A DNA stretch of 57,650 nucleotides from Spirochaetota bacterium (GCA_003645645.1 QNBH01000002.1:1-57650); one strand, 5' to 3'; counted from the first letter of the stretch, positions 10,112 through 18,848 are shown. Translations and numbers: made by a program. The notes: generated by a model from the sequence alone, not told the origin.

Positions 10112-11512
10112 ATGAATAGTCAGGTAAACAACAGCCTGGTATACATGGAGGGTATAAAAGTCCAGTTTGGCAACGTAGTCGCCTTAAACGGAGTTAATTT
10201 CCGTGTGGGGGCAGGTGAGGTTGTGGGACTACTCGGGGATAACGGTGCCGGGAAATCTACCCTCATAAAAGCTCTTATCGGACTTTACCGGATAAACGGC
10301 GGCAGCATATATTTTGATGGTCAAAAGGTCAACTTCTCTTCCCCCCGGGAGGCAAGAGTTGCCGGAATCGAAACAGCCTACCAGGATCTTGCCCTTATCG
10401 ACAGGTTAAGCATATCAAGGAATTTTTTTCTCGGAAGGGAGCTGGTAAAAAAAGCGGGTCCCTTCCGTCTTTTAGATAAAAAGAGGATGGATCAAATCAC
10501 CGCGGAATCTCTTAAAAGGATGGGGTTTGAAACCTTCAGAAGAATCGGAGATACTGTGAGTTTTCTCTCCGGAGGAGAGCGGCAGGCTCTGGCAATCGGA
10601 AGGGCTAATCACTTCTGTGCAAAACTTCTCATTCTCGATGAGCCGACGGCGGCACTCTCTGAGAACGATACCGACAGGCTTCTGCGCCTTGTTAGAGATA
10701 TAAAAAAGAAGGGAATCTCTGTAATCTTTATTACCCATAAGGCGCATGAGGTTTTCGAGGTAGCAGACAGATTCGTTATCTTAAGCCATGGCGAGAACTT
10801 TACCGAGCTCCTCAGGGATGATGTGGATCTAAAAGAGCTGGGAAAACTTCTAATATCATCCAGGGTAAAAGCTGTCAGGGAGATGGCATCCGCAGTAGCC
10901 CATCAAATAAGAAATCCCCTCGGTATACTTAAAGTATCGGCCCAGATGTTAAGGGACGATTTTCAGGTAAGGGTGAATGAGGATAATTACAAACGAATAC
11001 TTAATACAATGATCAACAAAATAGATACCCTCAATTTAATAGTTTATAACTTCCTGGAGTTCGGCCATCCGCGCCCGGCTAAGAGAAAGAATTGCTCTGT
11101 TCAAAGAATGATAGAATCGGCACTGGCAGCCCTTCCCTTAAGCAAATACCCGGAGGTAGAGGTAGAACTGGTAATCGATGAAAACATGGATGAGTATCCC
11201 ATGGATGAAAATCTTATGGAGCAGGTTATCTCCAATATCTTGATGAACGCATTACAGGCTTCCTCCGGAGGAGGTAAGGTAGAACTCAGATCAAAAATGG
11301 AGGATGGCAGGCTCAATATTGAGATAAGAGATAATGGTTGTGGTATTGACACAGATACAAAGAAGTTGATTTTCAACCCCTTCTTTACAACCCGTACTTC
11401 GGGAACCGGTCTTGGTCTTTCCATTGTTCACCGGATTATAGAGCAGCATAATGGCTCCATAGAGGTTGATTCCCTACCGGGGAAAGGGACTACATTTAAA
11501 ATAAAAATATGA
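10112..11512 (+). CDS. ABC transporter ATPase fused to a histidine kinase
   Basis: The 466-residue protein joins two complete enzymes. Residues 8-245 are a sugar-type ABC ATPase with Walker A GDNGAGKST (42-50), Q-loop Q91, signature LSGGERQ (152-158), Walker B LLILDEP (172-178) and H-loop H209, all intact. Residues 252-466 are a soluble histidine kinase with H264 in AVAHQIRNPLG, N-box ISNILMNAL, G1 DNGCGID (407-413), an FNPFFTT motif and G2 GTGLGLS (431-437). There is no membrane segment, PAS or HAMP domain, so the ATPase part takes the place of a sensor. The ATPase half is a close paralogue of the importer ATPase encoded at 15330. The stop overlaps the response-regulator start by 4 bp. The likely job is reporting permease state to the regulator; that is inference. 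Confidence 0.92.
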   Translation: MNSQVNNSLVYMEGIKVQFGNVVALNGVNFRVGAGEVVGLLGDNGAGKSTLIKALIGLYRINGGSIYFDGQKVNFSSPREARVAGIETAYQDLALIDRLSISRNFFLGRELVKKAGPFRLLDKKRMDQITAESLKRMGFETFRRIGDTVSFLSGGERQALAIGRANHFCAKLLILDEPTAALSENDTDRLLRLVRDIKKKGISVIFITHKAHEVFEVADRFVILSHGENFTELLRDDVDLKELGKLLISSRVKAVREMASAVAHQIRNPLGILKVSAQMLRDDFQVRVNEDNYKRILNTMINKIDTLNLIVYNFLEFGHPRPAKRKNCSVQRMIESALAALPLSKYPEVEVELVIDENMDEYPMDENLMEQVISNILMNALQASSGGGKVELRSKMEDGRLNIEIRDNGCGIDTDTKKLIFNPFFTTRTSGTGLGLSIVHRIIEQHNGSIEVDSLPGKGTTFKIKI

Positions 11513-12873
11513 GGAACCGGAAAATGAAAAGAATATTGGTTGCAGATGATGAAGAAGACATGTGTATGATTCTGAAGATGCTTCTGGAAAACGACGGTTA
11601 TGAAGTGATCACTGCAACTACAGGTAAAGATGTACTGCAATACATCACCGACGGAGGTAAACCAGATCTCATAATAACGGATTTAAAGATGCCCGATATA
11701 CAGGGGACGGAAATACTTAACTTTCTTAACGAAACAGGAAGAGATATTCCCTTGGTTCTCATAACGGCTTACGGAACTATTGAAGTTGCGGTGGAGGCCA
11801 TGAAGAACGGGGCTGTAGATTTTATTACCAAACCCTTTAACAAGGATGTTATAAGGCACATAATACGCAGGATATTCCGTATCGATTCCATGGAAAGGGA
11901 GAACGAGTTCTCCAAGGAGGCCATTCAGGAACGCGAAATAGTCTACATAAGCCCTGCCATGCATGAATTGATGGATACCGTGAAAAAGGTAGCCTGTGTG
12001 AAGACTCCCGTGTTGATTGCAGGCGAGAGCGGTTCCGGCAAAGAGCTAGTGGCAAGAGCTCTCCATTACTACGGGGGCACTACTGGAAGTGATGGGGTTG
12101 ATAGGCCGCTGGTAAGCATAAATTGCCCTACTGTTCCGGAATCCCTGTTTGAAAGTGAGTTGTTTGGTTATCAAAGAGGCGCTTTTACGGGGGCATTGCG
12201 AGATTATCAGGGCAAAATCAGAATGGCCGAAGGCGGCACACTTTTTCTTGATGAAATAGGAGACTTACCCCTTTCCATACAACCAAAGCTGTTGCGTTTC
12301 CTGGAAGAAAAAACCTTCGAACCCTTGGGAAGTAACGTGGAAATAAGAGTGAATACCAGGGTAGTGTGTTCTACAAACAGGGATTTAAGGGCGATGGTCA
12401 AGGAGGGGAAGTTCAGGGAGGATCTCTACTACCGTATAAATGCAATTACCCTTGAGGTTCCACCCCTGAGGGAGAGAAGAGAGGATATTTTGCCCCTTGC
12501 AGAATATTTTATAGAAAAGAATGCTCAGGAAACAGGAAAAGGGAGAAAAACCCTCTCCCATCCGGTTGAAAAACTGTTTAAAAGATACAACTGGCCGGGT
12601 AATGTACGAGAATTGAAAAATGTAATCGAACGCGCCGTGGTCCTCTCCACCGATAAGGAGATAAAGCTTACCCATATACCCTCAGAATTACGCTCCAATT
12701 TCAGTCTCGATAAAGAGGAGTTCTCCTGCAATCGGTTTGACAGCATCGAGAGGCAGCTTCTTCTTGAATCTCTTGAGAAGAACAACTGGAACATCACTGC
12801 CGTTGCGAGAGAGCTCGGAACGACAAGAAGCACAATTCGTTACAGGATAAAAAAATTCGGTATAAAAAAATAG
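11509..12873 (+). CDS. NtrC-family sigma-54 response regulator
   Basis: The 454-residue protein has a receiver domain (D13-D14, phosphoacceptor D58 in IITDLKMPD, ITAYGT, K108 in TKPF). Its AAA+ domain has Walker A GESGSGKE (172-179), the sigma-54-contacting GAFTGA loop (224-229) and a Walker B around LFLDE. A Fis-type helix-turn-helix closes it (NNWNITAVARELGTTRSTIR). It overlaps the ABC-kinase gene by 4 bp (ATGA), so the two are translationally coupled and are almost certainly a cognate kinase-regulator pair. A sigma-54 promoter lies 216 bp downstream in front of the binding-protein gene, the obvious target. Confidence 0.95.
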   Translation: MRNRKMKRILVADDEEDMCMILKMLLENDGYEVITATTGKDVLQYITDGGKPDLIITDLKMPDIQGTEILNFLNETGRDIPLVLITAYGTIEVAVEAMKNGAVDFITKPFNKDVIRHIIRRIFRIDSMERENEFSKEAIQEREIVYISPAMHELMDTVKKVACVKTPVLIAGESGSGKELVARALHYYGGTTGSDGVDRPLVSINCPTVPESLFESELFGYQRGAFTGALRDYQGKIRMAEGGTLFLDEIGDLPLSIQPKLLRFLEEKTFEPLGSNVEIRVNTRVVCSTNRDLRAMVKEGKFREDLYYRINAITLEVPPLRERREDILPLAEYFIEKNAQETGKGRKTLSHPVEKLFKRYNWPGNVRELKNVIERAVVLSTDKEIKLTHIPSELRSNFSLDKEEFSCNRFDSIERQLLLESLEKNNWNITAVARELGTTRSTIRYRIKKFGIKK

Positions 12874-12904
12874 TTCAAAGGCAATAATCGGAGTGGCTGT
12901 TTTT

Positions 12905-12932
12905 GTCCGGTAATCGGCTTATATCGTCCGGT
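12905..12932. promoter_or_regulatory. Candidate activator sites (two TCCGGT direct repeats)
   Basis: GTCCGGT occurs at 12905-12911 and 12926-12932, each followed by an ATCG. The 21-bp period is two helical turns. The pair lies about 160-185 bp upstream of the -24 element at 13091, the usual distance for an NtrC-type activator. Assignment to the regulator at 11509 is inference. Confidence 0.4.
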
Positions 12933-13088
12933 TTTATCGAGATTAGAGAAAAATTGTTAGATAAAGTAGAGAGACGGGCAAATCCGAAAAATCAGCGGGA
13001 ACTGAACAAAATAATTAATTTGTATGTCAAGAATTATAAATCATCGTATTCATTCGGTTCCGTAGCCGTAAGACATGAAAGAGATGAG

Positions 13089-13106
13089 TTGGCATAAAAA
13101 TTGCTT
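13089..13106 (+). promoter_or_regulatory. Sigma-54 (-24/-12) promoter of the binding-protein gene
   Basis: TTGGCATAAAAATTGCTT has the invariant GG at 13091-13092 and GC at 13103-13104, exactly 10 bp apart, with a good -24 (TGGCA) and -12 (TTGC) core. The binding-protein start at 13151 is 45 bp downstream. A GAFTGA-bearing activator is encoded immediately upstream. Confidence 0.85.
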
Positions 13107-13150
13107 ACTGCTAATTAAAACAACTACTTCAAGATTTAAGGAGGAAATCG

Positions 13151-14146
13151 ATGAAAAAGGGTTTAAAGGTTGTTATTTCGTTTTTTCTCATGCTTTTCAT
13201 TGCGGTGTCAGTATTTTCTGCAGGAAAGCAGGAGGCTGTCAAGCCAACAGGAGAGAGGTATAAGTTTTTTGTGGTCTCGCACGGAGGTCCTGCAGATCCA
13301 TTCTGGGGTGTAGTGATGAAGGGGGCGAAGGAGGCTGGAGAGATGTTCAATTGCGATGTTCAGTATCTGGGGCCGGAAAAATTTTCGATCCAGAAACTGG
13401 TGGACATGGTTGAAACAGCAGTTGCAAGCGATCCCGATGGGCTGGTGGTAACTATAACCGATGCGAAGGCGCTGGATCAGCCGCTGAAAGATGCTATCAA
13501 CAAGAAAGGGATTCCGGTTGTAGCCATCAATGTTCCCGATTATCGCCCCTTTGAGGAGCGTATTCCCTATCTTGCTTATGTTGGAGCGGACGACTACAAA
13601 GTAGGTATCGAAGGAGCACGAAGAATGCTTAAGGCCTTTGCCCCCGGTAAACCTGAAAGAGGGGTGGTTTCAATTCATGAGGTAGGTCATGCGGGGCTTG
13701 AGGCTCGTGCCAGAGGCATAACAGAAGTTTTTACAGAAAAGGGGATACCCGTGGAAAAACTTGCCACCTCTCCAAATGCCTCGGAGACCTATCAGGCTGT
13801 GGATGCATATCTCACAAAAAATCCGGATACGGATGCTATTTTCACACTGGGGCCGCTGGACACACATCCTGTATTGAGACTGCGTGAGGAGAAAGGGTTA
13901 CTGGATAAAACCAAACAGGGCGCAGTCGATCTTTCTCCAACAATCATCAAAGCCATAAGAGAGGAGAAACTCCTTTTCACGGTGGAGCAGCAGCAGTATT
14001 TGCAGGGCTATCTTCCTATCGGCTTGCTTGTACTCTATAATAAGTTCGGGCTCATTCCCCATGATGATATCTTAACAGGTCCTGCCATTGTGGATAAAGA
14101 CAATGTGGAAATAGTTGCAGAGATGGTTGAGAAAAATTATAGATAA
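13151..14146 (+). CDS. Ribose/inositol-type sugar ABC substrate-binding protein
   Basis: The 331-residue exported protein has a signal peptide (residues 1-24, ending VSVFS-AGKQE, without lipobox cysteine) and a type I periplasmic-binding fold (FFVVSHGGPADPFWGVVMKGAKEAG, DGLVVTITDAKAL, GIPVVAINVP, TEQQQYLQGYLPIGLL-like C-lobe). It captures a sugar or polyol for the permease at 14362 and the ATPase at 15330. The start has a GGAGG box. The gene is the first behind the sigma-54 promoter. The exact ligand cannot be read; the kdu genes downstream make a sugar-acid-related compound possible. Confidence 0.88.
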   Translation: MKKGLKVVISFFLMLFIAVSVFSAGKQEAVKPTGERYKFFVVSHGGPADPFWGVVMKGAKEAGEMFNCDVQYLGPEKFSIQKLVDMVETAVASDPDGLVVTITDAKALDQPLKDAINKKGIPVVAINVPDYRPFEERIPYLAYVGADDYKVGIEGARRMLKAFAPGKPERGVVSIHEVGHAGLEARARGITEVFTEKGIPVEKLATSPNASETYQAVDAYLTKNPDTDAIFTLGPLDTHPVLRLREEKGLLDKTKQGAVDLSPTIIKAIREEKLLFTVEQQQYLQGYLPIGLLVLYNKFGLIPHDDILTGPAIVDKDNVEIVAEMVEKNYR

Positions 14147-14169
14147 AGGCACAATAAAAAACCCCGGCA

Positions 14170-14323
14170 GTGCCAGGAAGATTGTGCTTCTTTAAGATAA
14201 GGGCTCTTTGGGGAGCTTCGCTTACTTCATGCTTCGGGGTTCACAAGACTGCCATACAGCATGAGGTGCAGGGAGCTCCCCGAGTAAAATTCTTCTATAT
14301 AGGAAGCACAAAATCCGTGGCAC
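14170..14323 (+). promoter_or_regulatory. Large nested hairpin between binding-protein and permease genes
   Basis: Outer arms of 21 nt (14170-14190 and 14303-14323) pair at about 17 positions, starting GTGCCA and ending TGGCAC. Inside, GGGGAGCTT (14210-14218) pairs with GAGCTCCCC (14273-14281) and CATGCT with AGCATG. The whole intercistronic region can fold into one 154-nt stem. There is no T-run, so an RNA-stability or processing element that keeps binding-protein mRNA in excess is likelier than a terminator. Confidence 0.6.
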
Positions 14324-14361
14324 TACCGATAAAATAAATATCACACAGGGTTAAAGGGAAA

Positions 14362-15333
14362 ATGAAAGGCGGAATACGGCTTTTTTATAGCAGACTTTTA
14401 AGGGTTAAAGAGATAGGGTCACTTTCGGGTCTGCTGATAATAATAATTATTTTTTCTCTTCTTTCCGGAAAATTCCTCACAAGAGAGAACTTTATAGGAA
14501 TTTTCACCATCACCTCTGAGCTCGGGATAATAGCCATAGGGGTGTGCTTCCTCATGATTGCAGGAGAGTTTGACCTCTCGGTAGGTTCTGTGTTTGCTGT
14601 CGCTCCAATGATCGGTGCCCTGCTTGGAAAAATCGGTGTACCGATGGTGGGAGCATTTTTCGTCAGTCTTTTTGCCTCTGCTGTAATCGGTTATTTTAAC
14701 GGACTCATTGTAATAAAAACAGGGATTCCCTCCTTTATAGTGACCCTTGGAGCGATGATGTTTTACCGGGGCGTCTTGCTTGCTGTATCCGGGGGGTTCA
14801 CTATTACTTTTATGGGCGAAGATACCGCCTTTCTCGATGCCCTTGGAGGAAAGATCTTTATGGGCATGAGGGCATCGGGAATATGGTTTATAGCTGCAAC
14901 CATTATTTTTTCCATAGTCCTGAATAACACCAAATACGGTAATCACGTTTTTGCAGTGGGAGGTAATCCGGGGACGGCAAAAGCTCTTGGCATCAATGTG
15001 AACAGGGTAAAGTTAATCAACTTTGTGCTCTGTTCGGTTATGGCCGGACTGGCAGGTTTTACAATGTTTGGTCGTTTTCACAGCATCGATCCTACTGCAG
15101 GCAGTCTCCATGAGCTCGAAGCAATCGCCTCGGCGGTAATCGGCGGGGCTCTGCTTACAGGAGGTTACGGCAGCATAGTGGGCGCTTTTATTGGGGCGTT
15201 TCTAATAGGTGTTATGAGAAGCGGATTGATCCTTGCCGGTGCGCCATCCTACTGGTACCAGGGATTTATCGGGGTGGTTCTGGTTATCTCTGTTATAATC
15301 AATACAAAAATAAGAAAGGCGGTGGCAGGATGA
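14362..15333 (+). CDS. Ribose-type sugar ABC transporter permease
   Basis: This 323-residue integral membrane protein of the RbsC/XylH family has about eight to ten hydrophobic segments. Characteristic stretches are FLTRENFIGIFTITSELGIIAIGVCFLMIAGEFDLSVGS near the N-terminus and GNPGTAKALGINVNRVK, the cytoplasmic loop that contacts the ATPase. Its stop overlaps the ATPase start by 4 bp. One permease gene is present for two ATPase genes in the cluster, so the ATPase at 15330 and the ABC-kinase at 10112 could both dock on it. Confidence 0.92.
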   Translation: MKGGIRLFYSRLLRVKEIGSLSGLLIIIIIFSLLSGKFLTRENFIGIFTITSELGIIAIGVCFLMIAGEFDLSVGSVFAVAPMIGALLGKIGVPMVGAFFVSLFASAVIGYFNGLIVIKTGIPSFIVTLGAMMFYRGVLLAVSGGFTITFMGEDTAFLDALGGKIFMGMRASGIWFIAATIIFSIVLNNTKYGNHVFAVGGNPGTAKALGINVNRVKLINFVLCSVMAGLAGFTMFGRFHSIDPTAGSLHELEAIASAVIGGALLTGGYGSIVGAFIGAFLIGVMRSGLILAGAPSYWYQGFIGVVLVISVIINTKIRKAVAG

Positions 15334-16118
15334 CGGGTGCAGCGAGTATTACTCAGGAAGAAAGAGATAAAAAAATAAGGGAATACCTGGTATATATGGA
15401 AAACGTAACCGTCCGTTTCGGTAAGGTGGTTGCTCTCAGGGATGTCAACTTTTCCGTTAAAAAGAACGAAGTGGTGGGTCTTCTTGGGGATAATGGTGCT
15501 GGTAAATCCACTCTTATCAAGGCGTTGAATGGATATCACCAGGTCGATGGGGGGGAGATTTACTTTAACGGAGAGAGAACAAATTTCCAATCCCCAAGGG
15601 ATGCCAGGGATGTTGGGATAGAGACCGCATACCAGGATCTGGCTCTGGTTAATCTCATGAGCATATCCAGAAACTTTTTTCTGGGAAGGGAGCTTGTGAT
15701 GGGGAACCGATTCTTTAAGTTTCTGGATAAACGGAAGATGGATGAAGTGGCGGCACACTCCCTGGCAGAGGTTGGTTTGCGAAATATCCGGGAAATGCAT
15801 GAAACTGTCAACTTCCTCTCCGGCGGAGAACGGCAGGCTATAGCGATCGGGAGGGCCAGCTACTTTGGCGCTAAACTCCTTATTCTGGATGAGCCCACCG
15901 CCGCGCTGTCCGTAGCAGAAACGGAATGGGTCTTGCGGCTGGTTAGCGAAGCAAAAGAGAAGGGTCTTTCGGTAATTATTATAACTCACAACGCCTATGA
16001 AGCCTATGAAGTATCCGACCGTTTTGTGGTTCTTCAGCACGGAAAGAACTATGCGGATTTAAAACGGGAGGAGACAAACGCCAAAGAACTTATCGAAGTG
16101 ATCGCCGGCAGAAAATAG
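15330..16118 (+). CDS. Sugar ABC transporter ATP-binding protein (single domain)
   Basis: The 262-residue ATPase carries Walker A GDNGAGKST, Q-loop AYQDLAL, signature LSGGERQ, Walker B LLILDEP and an H-loop ITHN. Ribose-type ATPases are usually double-domain (about 500 residues); this one has a single domain and would work as a dimer. It is nearly collinear with residues 8-245 of the ABC-kinase fusion, sharing long identical runs (VVGLLGDNGAGKSTLIKAL, GIETAYQDLAL, SISRNFFLGRELV). The operon appears to end here, as A+T-rich DNA follows. Confidence 0.92.
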   Translation: MTGAASITQEERDKKIREYLVYMENVTVRFGKVVALRDVNFSVKKNEVVGLLGDNGAGKSTLIKALNGYHQVDGGEIYFNGERTNFQSPRDARDVGIETAYQDLALVNLMSISRNFFLGRELVMGNRFFKFLDKRKMDEVAAHSLAEVGLRNIREMHETVNFLSGGERQAIAIGRASYFGAKLLILDEPTAALSVAETEWVLRLVSEAKEKGLSVIIITHNAYEAYEVSDRFVVLQHGKNYADLKREETNAKELIEVIAGRK

Positions 16119-16256
16119 AATAACACAAAAGATAATCCTTCACATTTTTAATAATCATCCTCAGATTAAGTAATTCGGTTTTTATAAAAGAGCGAACTAC
16201 ACAGTGATAAGTTATAAGAAATTTAAAAAAAATCTCGAAAAGTTGTAGTTTTATGC

Positions 16257-16283
16257 TTGACAAATCAAAAAATATTGTATAAT
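16257..16283 (+). promoter_or_regulatory. Sigma-70 promoter of the TRAP/kdu operon
   Basis: TTGACA at 16257-16262 and TATAAT at 16278-16283 are both consensus, with a 15-bp spacer, in a very A+T-rich stretch. The dctP start with its AGGAGG box lies about 90 bp downstream. Confidence 0.7.
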
Positions 16284-16373
16284 AAAAATAAATTTTATAT
16301 TATAAAACTTTAATAACTTAAACAAAATTTGGGAGATTCAATATTGCTTTCTCCCGAAAAAGGAGGATTGATT

Positions 16374-16667
16374 ATGAAAAAACTGATTTTTTTGTTGGCT
16401 CTGGTGTCTCTCCTTTCTTCTTATATTATTGCAGAGGGGCAATCGGAGGGAGTTTCGGAAGAGGGTAAGGTTTATATTTTTAAGTATGCCAATGCCCAGT
16501 CTCCAAACCATCCGCGCAGCAAGTCGATGGTACTGTTTAAAGAACAGTTGGAGAAAGCCAGCAATGGCCGCATCAAGGTAGAGCTTTTTTTCTCCGGTGT
16601 GCTGGGGAAAGAGGCGGAAGTTCTTTATAGAATATTTTGCTTATCAGCCTGTTCGTTTTTCTTTTGA
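16374..16667 (+). pseudogene. Truncated TRAP substrate-binding protein (dctP remnant)
   Basis: A start at 16374 with an AGGAGG box gives a signal peptide (MKKLIFLLALVSLLSSYIIA-EGQSE) and the first 60 or so mature residues of a DctP protein (KYANAQSPNHPRSKSMVLFKEQLEKASNGRI, GVLGKEAEVL). At about 16615-16637 the dctP sequence stops and the beginning of dctM follows in another frame, so about 250 residues of DctP and the whole small permease gene dctQ are missing. The short tail YRIFCLSACSFFF is dctM DNA read out of frame. It cannot bind substrate. Confidence 0.8.
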
Positions 16668-17905
16668 TGGGTATACCCATAGCTTATTCTCTGGGGTTAT
16701 CCGCATTTTGTTACTTTTCCATTATTCATCCCGAACTATTACCCGTTTTACCTCAACGTCTTTTTGCAGGGATGAACTCATATGCAATGATAGCCCTTCC
16801 TCTCTTTATTACCATGGGTTTGTTAATGAACAAAGGGGGAATTACATCGCGGCTGATAGACTTCAGTATGCTCTTTGTTAGAAGATTTCGCGGAGGTCTG
16901 GGCGCGGTTAATGTTCTTGCCTCTATGATCTTCGGGGGGATTTCTGGCTCATCGGTTTCCGATACTGCCTCAATAGGCGCTGTACTTATTCCCGAGATGA
17001 AAGATCGCGGCTATACAGCGGAGTTTGCAAGCGGGATTACCGTAGCTTCCTCTACCATGGGGATGATTCTCCCTCCCAGTGTTCCCATGGTGATCTATGC
17101 ACTTGTAGCCGAAGAATCTGTGGGCAAGCTCTTTCTCGGTAGTGCTATTCCTGGCATCATGATCGGTTTAATCATGCTTGAGATCATAATGGCAATATCT
17201 TACTGGCAAAACTATCCCAGGGAAGAGGTGAGTCTCAGTACAAAAGAGCAATTCGTACGGGTTCGAAAATCTATTCTTGCTATAATTATGCCCGTATTTG
17301 TCGTAGGTTCTGTGGTATTCGGCATAGCAACGGCCACTGAATCGGCCGGTGTTGGGATACTTTATGCGCTCATTATAGGGCTTTTTGTAACTCGCGGCCT
17401 GAAGCTACAAAATATACCGCCAGTTCTTAAATCGGCGATTATCACAAGTGCAACTGTGATGATAATCATTGCTCTATCACAAATGTACGTCCGGATACTG
17501 GCAATTGAGCGGATTCCTGAAGCAGTCGCATTGTTTGTTACATCGCTAAACTTACCCGGTGTTTTAATTTTTCTCTGTATTGATATTATTATATTGCTTA
17601 CAGGAACCTTTGTAGATGTAAGCCCAGCAATACTTCTGCTCACTCCTGTGTTTTTATCTGCGGCTCAAGCCCTTGGTATATCATCCGTACAGTTTGGTGC
17701 AATTCTAATTACAGGGCTTGCAATCGGCCTGGTAACACCTTCGGTAGGGATGTGTCTCAATGCAGGCTCGGCGATTTCGAGATTAAGTATCGGCAGGATA
17801 TTCAAGGCCTCAATACCCTTTTTACTTGCCAATATAATTACCCTTGTTTTAATAACACTTCTGCCCCCGCTGAGCTTATGGTTACCCGGATTGTTGATGA
17901 AATAA
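16637..17905 (+). CDS. TRAP transporter large permease (DctM), 5' end at a deletion junction
   Basis: The 422-residue membrane protein has about 12 hydrophobic segments and family motifs ISGSSVSDTASIGAVLIPEM and ASSTMGMILPPSVPMVIY. It would import an organic or sugar acid with a DctQ subunit and a DctP binding protein. Its only plausible start is a TTG at 16637 (LISLFVFLLMGIPIAYSLG); normal DctM proteins have only a few residues before this point, so the membrane core is almost whole. With DctP truncated and DctQ absent, the transporter is probably non-functional here. Position before kduI and kduD suggests the original substrate was a ketouronate. Confidence 0.8.
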   Translation: MLISLFVFLLMGIPIAYSLGLSAFCYFSIIHPELLPVLPQRLFAGMNSYAMIALPLFITMGLLMNKGGITSRLIDFSMLFVRRFRGGLGAVNVLASMIFGGISGSSVSDTASIGAVLIPEMKDRGYTAEFASGITVASSTMGMILPPSVPMVIYALVAEESVGKLFLGSAIPGIMIGLIMLEIIMAISYWQNYPREEVSLSTKEQFVRVRKSILAIIMPVFVVGSVVFGIATATESAGVGILYALIIGLFVTRGLKLQNIPPVLKSAIITSATVMIIIALSQMYVRILAIERIPEAVALFVTSLNLPGVLIFLCIDIIILLTGTFVDVSPAILLLTPVFLSAAQALGISSVQFGAILITGLAIGLVTPSVGMCLNAGSAISRLSIGRIFKASIPFLLANIITLVLITLLPPLSLWLPGLLMK

Positions 17906-17929
17906 ACTTAATTAAAAGAGGGATATATT

Positions 17930-18760
17930 ATGGAAATCATACATGCAGTGCATCCAGAGCAGATGAAGAGCTTTGACACAAAACAACTCAGGAAGAACTT
18001 TCTCGTTCGGGAGCTGTTTGTACCTGATAAAGTACGAATGGTTTATAGTTATTACGACCGCCTGATCGTGGGTGGGGTTCAGCCTGCTTCAACCCTTAAG
18101 CTGAAAGTTGATGAGCGGATTATAGGTTCAAAATATCTTCTTAACCGTCGTGAGATGGGTATTATCAATATAGGTGCCGAAGGGTCTGTAACAGTAGATG
18201 ATAATGAATACAAACTTGGTAATAAAGATGGGTTATATATAGGTATGGGCGCCAGAGAGGTAGACTTTAGCACTGCTAAACTGGAAAACCCTGCAAAGTT
18301 TTATTTTCTTTGCACACCAGCTCACAAAAGTTATCCTACTACCAGTATATCGATTAAAGAGACGACACCGTTAAATCTTGGATCTTATGAACAGAGTAAC
18401 AGGAGAACTATTTATAAATATATTCACCCGGAGGGTATTCGCAGTTGCCAGTTGGTAATGGGTTTGACGGTTCTGGAACCCAATAATGTCTGGAATACAA
18501 TGCCCACTCATACTCACGCAAGGCGCATAGAAGTGTATTTTTATTTTGATTTCCCCAATGAAGATTTAGTTATGCATTTTATGGGCACCCCCAAGGAGAC
18601 CAGACATCTTATTATGCGAAGCGAAGAGGCAGTACTATCCCCTAGCTGGTCCATCCATTCAGGTGTAGGAACGAGAAACTATTCATTTATCTGGGGCATG
18701 GCAGGCGAGAATCAAATTTTCTCAGACATGGACGATGTACCCATGAGCTCTCTCTTATAG
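17930..18760 (+). CDS. kduI: 5-dehydro-4-deoxy-D-glucuronate isomerase (KduI)
   Basis: The 276-residue cupin matches KduI throughout (VHPEQMKSFDTKQLRKNFLVRELF, LNRREMGIINIG, NTMPTHTHARRIEVYFYFD). The predicted zinc ligands H194, H196, E201 and H243 are present. It isomerises 5-keto-4-deoxyuronate, released from pectin or glycosaminoglycan oligosaccharides, to 3-deoxy-D-glycero-2,5-hexodiulosonate, the KduD substrate. It lies 24 bp after dctM and 88 bp before kduD, in the same direction. Confidence 0.94.
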   Translation: MEIIHAVHPEQMKSFDTKQLRKNFLVRELFVPDKVRMVYSYYDRLIVGGVQPASTLKLKVDERIIGSKYLLNRREMGIINIGAEGSVTVDDNEYKLGNKDGLYIGMGAREVDFSTAKLENPAKFYFLCTPAHKSYPTTSISIKETTPLNLGSYEQSNRRTIYKYIHPEGIRSCQLVMGLTVLEPNNVWNTMPTHTHARRIEVYFYFDFPNEDLVMHFMGTPKETRHLIMRSEEAVLSPSWSIHSGVGTRNYSFIWGMAGENQIFSDMDDVPMSSLL

Positions 18761-18848
18761 GTGGACTCCTCATGACCCTACGGGACAACTAAAACAATGA
18801 AAATAGGCCCTTACAGGGCGGATTAAATTTTCCGAGGAGGAAAATGCG

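Noticed and set aside
12903-13097. A 64-codon open frame between the response regulator and the binding-protein gene
   Set aside because: It has no ribosome-binding site and no recognisable domain, and it spans the candidate activator sites and the sigma-54 promoter.
15330-16118. Idea that this ATPase is itself a truncated double-domain RbsA
   Set aside because: All motifs of one domain are complete and the stop is clean; the paralogous ATPase in the fusion has the same single-domain limits.
16597-16881. A 94-codon frame across the dctP-dctM junction
   Set aside because: It is dctM DNA read in the wrong frame; the DctM frame has the membrane protein signal.
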